Assembly (NCBI GenBank): GCA_030425785.1
Contig: JAUHYJ010000099.1
Span: forward strand, 1 to 9,551
DNA: 9,551 nt
Reading direction: 5' to 3'
Source: Acidimicrobiia bacterium
GTDB taxonomy: Bacteria > Actinomycetota > Acidimicrobiia > Acidimicrobiales > Ilumatobacteraceae
In this document: piece by piece, positions 5,952 to 9,551 of the stretch
How the letters are laid out: every line of letters begins with the position of its first letter
Numbering within the stretch: position 1 is the first letter of the stretch
Notes under the pieces: generated by a model
Database searches by the model: none
Told to the model about the DNA's origin: nothing
Seen by the model: the letters and a program-made list of their open reading frames with translations, nothing else
Translations under genes and position numbers: made by a program

Positions 5952-8951
5952 ATGCGACGCTTGAAACTGTCGACGAAGATGCTCGTCGCAGCGCTTCCCC
6001 TCATCTTGGCCGTGTCCGCGCTCCTGGCGCTGACCGTCCGCAACGACCTCCAGGCCATCAGCAGCGCCGAGAAGGGCGCCGAACTCGGCGAGCTGTGGGA
6101 TCCGCTGACCGATGCGCTCACGGCGATCGAGACCGAGGCCGTCGACGCCGGCGCCGCGGACGCCGCCGTGCGCCGCAACACCGACAGCACCATCAACGTG
6201 CTGCGCGACGCCGCCACACGCCTCAACGCGTCGACCGCCGCCGGTGACCACATCACCGCCAGCCGCTCGTCCCTGTCGGCCGCCCGGCGCAACCAGGACA
6301 TGGCCGACATCGCACCCGACCTCCAGGTCGAGGTCGACCCCGTCCAGGCGTACGCGCAGGCGAGCCGCGAGATCGTCGCCGTCGGCCAGCTGCTGCCGTC
6401 GGAAGCCGGTGACCCCGAGCTCGGCCGCGAGCTGCTCGCCGTGGTGAAGCTCGCCGAGGCCAAGCTCGCCGCCAACGGCATCATCACCAACGTCGAGGCC
6501 TGGCAGGCCGACCCGTCGAACACCGCCGCGCTGCGCACGGCTCGCGACCAGTTCGGCACGCTCGAGACGGTGCTCGGCGAGTTCGAGGCGATCGCTCCCG
6601 AGGAGTGGGCGGCCCAGTTCCGTCAGATCGGCTTCGCCCCGGCCGTCGCCCGGGCCCGTGGCGGTCTCGACTCAGCGCTGCGTGCCGAGCAGACCGGCAG
6701 CGCCATGTCGTACGACATCACCGAGTTCGAACAGCTCGTCGAGGACGGCGTCCAGTTCCAGCTCGAGGTCAGCGACTCGATCGTCGAGCGATCCCGGAGC
6801 GTGGTCGACGCCCAGCGTCAGTCGACGCTGCGTCGCCTCGGCATCGCCCTCGGCGTCACCGTGCTCGCCGTCGCCCTCGCCTGGCTGATCGCACGGTCGA
6901 TCACCAAGCGGATCCGTGCGGTGTCGGCCGGCGCCCAGCGGGTCACCACCGACCAGCTCCCCGCCCTCGTCGAGGCACTGCGAGACCCACGCGGTCAGGG
7001 CGCCCTGCCGGCGATCGAGCCGGTCACCTCGAAGGGCACCGACGAGCTCGCCGAGCTCGCCGACTCGTTCAACACGATGCAGGGCACCCTCGTCGACGTC
7101 GCCCACCAGCAGGTCGAGGTGCTCCGCCGTGGCGTGTCCGACATCTTCGTCACGATGGCCCGCCGCAACCGCTCGCTCATCGACCGCCAGCTCGCCATGC
7201 TCGACGAGTTCGAGGCCGAGGTCGACGACCCCGAGGTGCTGGCGAACTACTACCAGCTCGACCACATGGCAACCCGTATGCGCCGCAACAGCGAGTCGCT
7301 GCTCGTGCTCGCGAACGCCGAGCCCAAGCGTCGCCGGGTCAAGGCGACCGAGGTCGACGACGTCGTCCGCGCCGCCATCGGCGAGGTCGAGGACTACCGC
7401 CGCATCGAGATCGAAGCGCTCGAGTCGCTGCAGGTCCGCGGCAACGTCGTCGCCGACGTCTCCCACCTGCTCGCCGAGTTGCTCGACAACGCGACGTCGT
7501 TCAGCCCGCCGGACTCGGTGGTCCGCGTCGGCGGCCGGATGAGCGACGAGGGCTACATGATCCGCATCCTCGACGGGGGTGTGGGCATCGGCACCGAGCG
7601 CCTCAACGAGCTGAACACCCTGCTGCGCGAGCCGCCGGTCGTCGGTCTGTCGGTCGAGTCGACCCTCGGCATGTCGGTCGTGTCACTGCTCGCCAACAAG
7701 CACGGCATCGCCGTCACCCTCTCGCCGGGCAACCCGGGCCTGATCGTCGACGTGGTGCTGCCGCCCACCCTGTTCGGTCCGATCGATGCGCAGGCGCCGG
7801 TCGCCGCGGCGCCGTCGATCGGCACGCCGTCCGACGGCATCGTCGCCGACCTGCCGGCGGGTGAGACCTCGATCGTCGCCTGGGACGACGCTCCGGTCGA
7901 GCCGGTCGTCGGCGCCGTCGAGCACTTCGAGCAGATCGACCCCTACGCACCCGTCGAGAGCGAGACGCCGGCCGCCACCTCGATCCCGGACGACGAGGAT
8001 CGCCCGGTCACGACCTCGGACTGGCGCAACATGTCGCTGAGCCTGGCGGCGTTCCAGAGCGGGATGCAGTCGGCCCAGACGCCGAACGATCCCGCCGACG
8101 ACCCGTACGCCCTGCCCGAGTCGATGTCGGCCCCCACCGAGGCCTCCGACAGCCCGTCGGCCGAGTCACCGGTCGCGGACGAGATGCCCGTCGCTGAGCC
8201 CGAGACGTTCGAGCCCGCGGTTGCCACACGTCACGACACCGCAGGCTCGTTCGACGCCGCGACCATCGGACCGGCCGTCGGCGACGAGCCACTCGCCGCA
8301 ACCGACGACGGCGACACGAGCGACGGCGAGGAGGACGACGAGGCCGTCTCCGCGGCACTGGCCGCCTTCGGCACGTCGCCACTCGCCGCTGCGCTCGACG
8401 CCGTCACGGCCACACCCGCCGAGGAACCGGCGCCACAGCTCGAGACGCCGACGGCGCCCGCGGCAGCTCCGGCGTCCCAGCCGCTCCTGCCCCCGCCGCC
8501 CGCGGCCGGACCCGCCAGCGAGTTCGACCATCCGCCGGCGCCGCCGCTGACCGTCAACGGCCCGTCGTCGACGCCGGTCAGCCCGGTCGACGCCCGCCCG
8601 GTTCCGCACACCAAGGTGCCCGAGCCGACCGCACCGTCACTGCCGACCCGCACCCCCGGCGCCGGCCCCGACGGCGGCCCCGACCGGCTCGCCGAAGCTG
8701 CGCCGACGGCACCCGGTCTGCCGACCCGCAGCCCTGCCGACCCCGTCGCCGACATCGACGAGACGCCGACCGTGAGTGCGGCCGACCCCGATGCGCTCCG
8801 CGACCGCCTGCGGGCGTTCCAGGCCGAGTTCCGCTCGGCACTCGGTACCGACACGACGGGCGACCCCACCGCGACCGCGGACCCCCACTCGACCACGAAC
8901 ACCGCCGCCGACCTGGCGCCGGAACACACTGATCTCGGAGGCGATCGCTGA
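5952..8951 (+). CDS. cvnA: CvnA-type conservon sensor histidine-kinase-like membrane protein
   Basis: In Streptomyces conservons and Mycobacterium Rv3365c-Rv3362c, this protein is the membrane receptor of a roadblock/DUF742/small-GTPase complex. The 999 residues show a membrane segment (about 12-28), an extracytoplasmic mainly helical sensor (about 30-295) of the size of a nitrate/nitrite-sensing (NIT) domain, a second membrane segment (about 296-314) and HAMP (about 315-385). A DHp-like region follows with the family signature RRNRSLIDRQLAMLDEFE (404-421) and LDHMATRMRRNSESL (436-450). The HATPase domain has N box LLAELLDNATSFSPP (506-520), G1 box DGGVGIG (541-547) and TLGMSVVSLLANKHGI (571-586). 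Residues 610-999 are an acidic, Pro/Ala-rich tail, presumably disordered. It has two LPTR[ST]P copies (897-902, 923-928) and three short helical patches. H438 is not in a classical H box, so phosphotransfer is uncertain. The stop overlaps the next start. Confidence 0.9.
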   Translation: MRRLKLSTKMLVAALPLILAVSALLALTVRNDLQAISSAEKGAELGELWDPLTDALTAIETEAVDAGAADAAVRRNTDSTINVLRDAATRLNASTAAGDHITASRSSLSAARRNQDMADIAPDLQVEVDPVQAYAQASREIVAVGQLLPSEAGDPELGRELLAVVKLAEAKLAANGIITNVEAWQADPSNTAALRTARDQFGTLETVLGEFEAIAPEEWAAQFRQIGFAPAVARARGGLDSALRAEQTGSAMSYDITEFEQLVEDGVQFQLEVSDSIVERSRSVVDAQRQSTLRRLGIALGVTVLAVALAWLIARSITKRIRAVSAGAQRVTTDQLPALVEALRDPRGQGALPAIEPVTSKGTDELAELADSFNTMQGTLVDVAHQQVEVLRRGVSDIFVTMARRNRSLIDRQLAMLDEFEAEVDDPEVLANYYQLDHMATRMRRNSESLLVLANAEPKRRRVKATEVDDVVRAAIGEVEDYRRIEIEALESLQVRGNVVADVSHLLAELLDNATSFSPPDSVVRVGGRMSDEGYMIRILDGGVGIGTERLNELNTLLREPPVVGLSVESTLGMSVVSLLANKHGIAVTLSPGNPGLIVDVVLPPTLFGPIDAQAPVAAAPSIGTPSDGIVADLPAGETSIVAWDDAPVEPVVGAVEHFEQIDPYAPVESETPAATSIPDDEDRPVTTSDWRNMSLSLAAFQSGMQSAQTPNDPADDPYALPESMSAPTEASDSPSAESPVADEMPVAEPETFEPAVATRHDTAGSFDAATIGPAVGDEPLAATDDGDTSDGEEDDEAVSAALAAFGTSPLAAALDAVTATPAEEPAPQLETPTAPAAAPASQPLLPPPPAAGPASEFDHPPAPPLTVNGPSSTPVSPVDARPVPHTKVPEPTAPSLPTRTPGAGPDGGPDRLAEAAPTAPGLPTRSPADPVADIDETPTVSAADPDALRDRLRAFQAEFRSALGTDTTGDPTATADPHSTTNTAADLAPEHTDLGGDR

Positions 8952-9367
8952 TGAATGCTGCTGACAACCTCAACTGGCTCGTCGGGCGCTTCGTCCAGCA
9001 AGTCGCCGCCGTCCGCCAGGCCGTCGTCGTCTCGTCGGACGGCCTGCCCCTCGCCGTCTCGGACGGCGTCAACCGCGAAGCGAGCGAGCGACTCGCCGCC
9101 GTGGCCTCGGGCATGATCGGGCTGGCCTACGGCTCGGCCGGGCGCTTCGGTGCCGGCGCCGTGTCGAACGTCATCGTCGAGATGGAGAACGGCTGGATGT
9201 TCGTGACCGGCATCCGTGACGGCTCGCTGATGTGCGTGGTCACGACCAAGGACGCCGACATCGGCACCATCGGCTACGAGATCGCCGTCTTCGCCGAACG
9301 CGCCGGCGAAGTCCTGACGCCCGAGGTCCGCGAAGAACTCAAGTCGATGATGCTCTCGAGGGGGTGA
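8951..9367 (+). CDS. cvnB: CvnB-type roadblock/LC7 domain protein
   Basis: Small roadblock/LC7 proteins dimerise and regulate Ras-like GTPases. MglB of Myxococcus is the best-known bacterial case, and CvnB plays the part in conservons. The 138 residues match the CvnB pattern throughout: NLNWLVGRFVQQVAAVRQAVVVSSDG near the start, LAAVASGMIGLA (48-59), the strand-rich VIVEMENGWMFVTGIRDGSLMCVV centre, and DIGTIGYEIAVFAERAGEVLTPEVREEL to the end. It has no membrane segment or signal peptide, so it is cytoplasmic. The ATG shares its A with the kinase TGA (TGATG), and GGAGG at 8937-8941 lies nine bases upstream inside the kinase gene, which implies coupled translation and near-equal production. A DUF742 gene follows after four bases. 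Confidence 0.94.
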   Translation: MNAADNLNWLVGRFVQQVAAVRQAVVVSSDGLPLAVSDGVNREASERLAAVASGMIGLAYGSAGRFGAGAVSNVIVEMENGWMFVTGIRDGSLMCVVTTKDADIGTIGYEIAVFAERAGEVLTPEVREELKSMMLSRG

Positions 9368-9371
9368 CCAC

Positions 9372-9551
9372 GTGACCACTGACCGAAGCCTCCGCATCGA
9401 CGTCGACGATCTCGTCGACGACGCTGCGGACGAGACCGGGCGGTTGATCCGTCCGTACGCCATCACCGGCGGACGGACCGGGGCCGACACCGACATCAGT
9501 CTCGAAGCGCAGATCCAGGCGAGCACACGCGCCGACGACCTCGACGGTCGC
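9372..9551 (+). CDS. cvnC: CvnC-type DUF742 protein (first 60 codons, runs off right edge)
   Basis: A GTG start at 9372 follows the roadblock stop by four bases and has AGGGGG (9358-9363) eight bases upstream. The frame stays open to the window edge. The reading contains LIRPYAITGGRT at about residues 25-36, the hallmark (RPYxxTGGRT) of DUF742 proteins, the third member of conservons. The first 22 residues are acidic (DVDDLVDDAADE). The winged-helix-like remainder of the domain is beyond the window. The family's biochemical role is poorly known. In Streptomyces it is reported to associate with the CvnA, CvnB and CvnD partners. A small GTPase gene (CvnD) is expected next. Confidence 0.92.
   Translation, partial: MTTDRSLRIDVDDLVDDAADETGRLIRPYAITGGRTGADTDISLEAQIQASTRADDLDGR

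Noticed and set aside
6605..7864. 419-residue plus-strand open frame within the kinase gene
   Set aside because: It is an out-of-frame Arg/Pro-rich shadow of the HAMP and HATPase coding region.
8231..9526. 431-residue minus-strand open frame opposite the kinase tail, roadblock and DUF742 genes
   Set aside because: It crosses three plus-strand genes that have clear domains and Shine-Dalgarno sites. Its own translation is low-complexity Ser/Gly/Ala/Arg.

Overview
The window is GC-rich throughout and tightly packed with genes, with the G/C-ending codons and tetranucleotide signals of a high-GC Gram-positive. A conservon-type signalling cluster (histidine-kinase-like protein, roadblock/LC7 protein, DUF742 protein) next to a PilT/PilB/PilC/PilD type IV pilus set points to Actinobacteria. 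An Acidimicrobiia-like organism (Ilumatobacter type) is my guess, with low confidence on the exact taxon. I see no rRNA, tRNA, CRISPR array, insertion sequence or other mobile-element signature.

Left part (1-5635), type IV pilus assembly. On the minus strand, in order of transcription, lie an uncharacterised long coiled-coil protein (5635-4301), the extension ATPase PilB (4298-2520), the inner-membrane platform protein PilC (2492-1281) and the start of the retraction ATPase PilT (447 to beyond the left edge). The prepilin peptidase PilD (495-1271) lies between pilC and pilT on the opposite strand. It converges on pilC with 9 bases between the stop codons and diverges from pilT with 47 bases between the start codons. 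No pilins and no pilMNOQ-type genes are visible here.

Middle (5636-5951), a 316-base divergent control region. It contains two outward-facing copies of the same promoter-like pattern (CTCAAG, 15 bases, then CCGATA preceded by C or T). The pattern resembles the FliA/WhiG (sigma-28 family) consensus. One copy faces the coiled-coil/pilB/pilC operon and the other faces the conservon. An imperfect dyad lies between them, and each presumed leader has a hairpin upstream of its Shine-Dalgarno sequence.

Right part (5952-9551), a conservon operon on the plus strand: a CvnA-type membrane sensor kinase-like protein with a long disordered tail, a CvnB-type roadblock/LC7 protein whose start overlaps the kinase stop, and the first 60 codons of a CvnC-type DUF742 protein. 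A CvnD-type small GTPase would be expected just past the right edge.

Working hypothesis: the head-to-head arrangement and the shared promoter pattern suggest co-expression of a small-GTPase/roadblock signalling module with the type IV pilus motor. This would be an actinobacterial analogue of the MglA/MglB control of pili in Myxococcus. The coiled-coil protein, translationally coupled to PilB, is the main unknown component.
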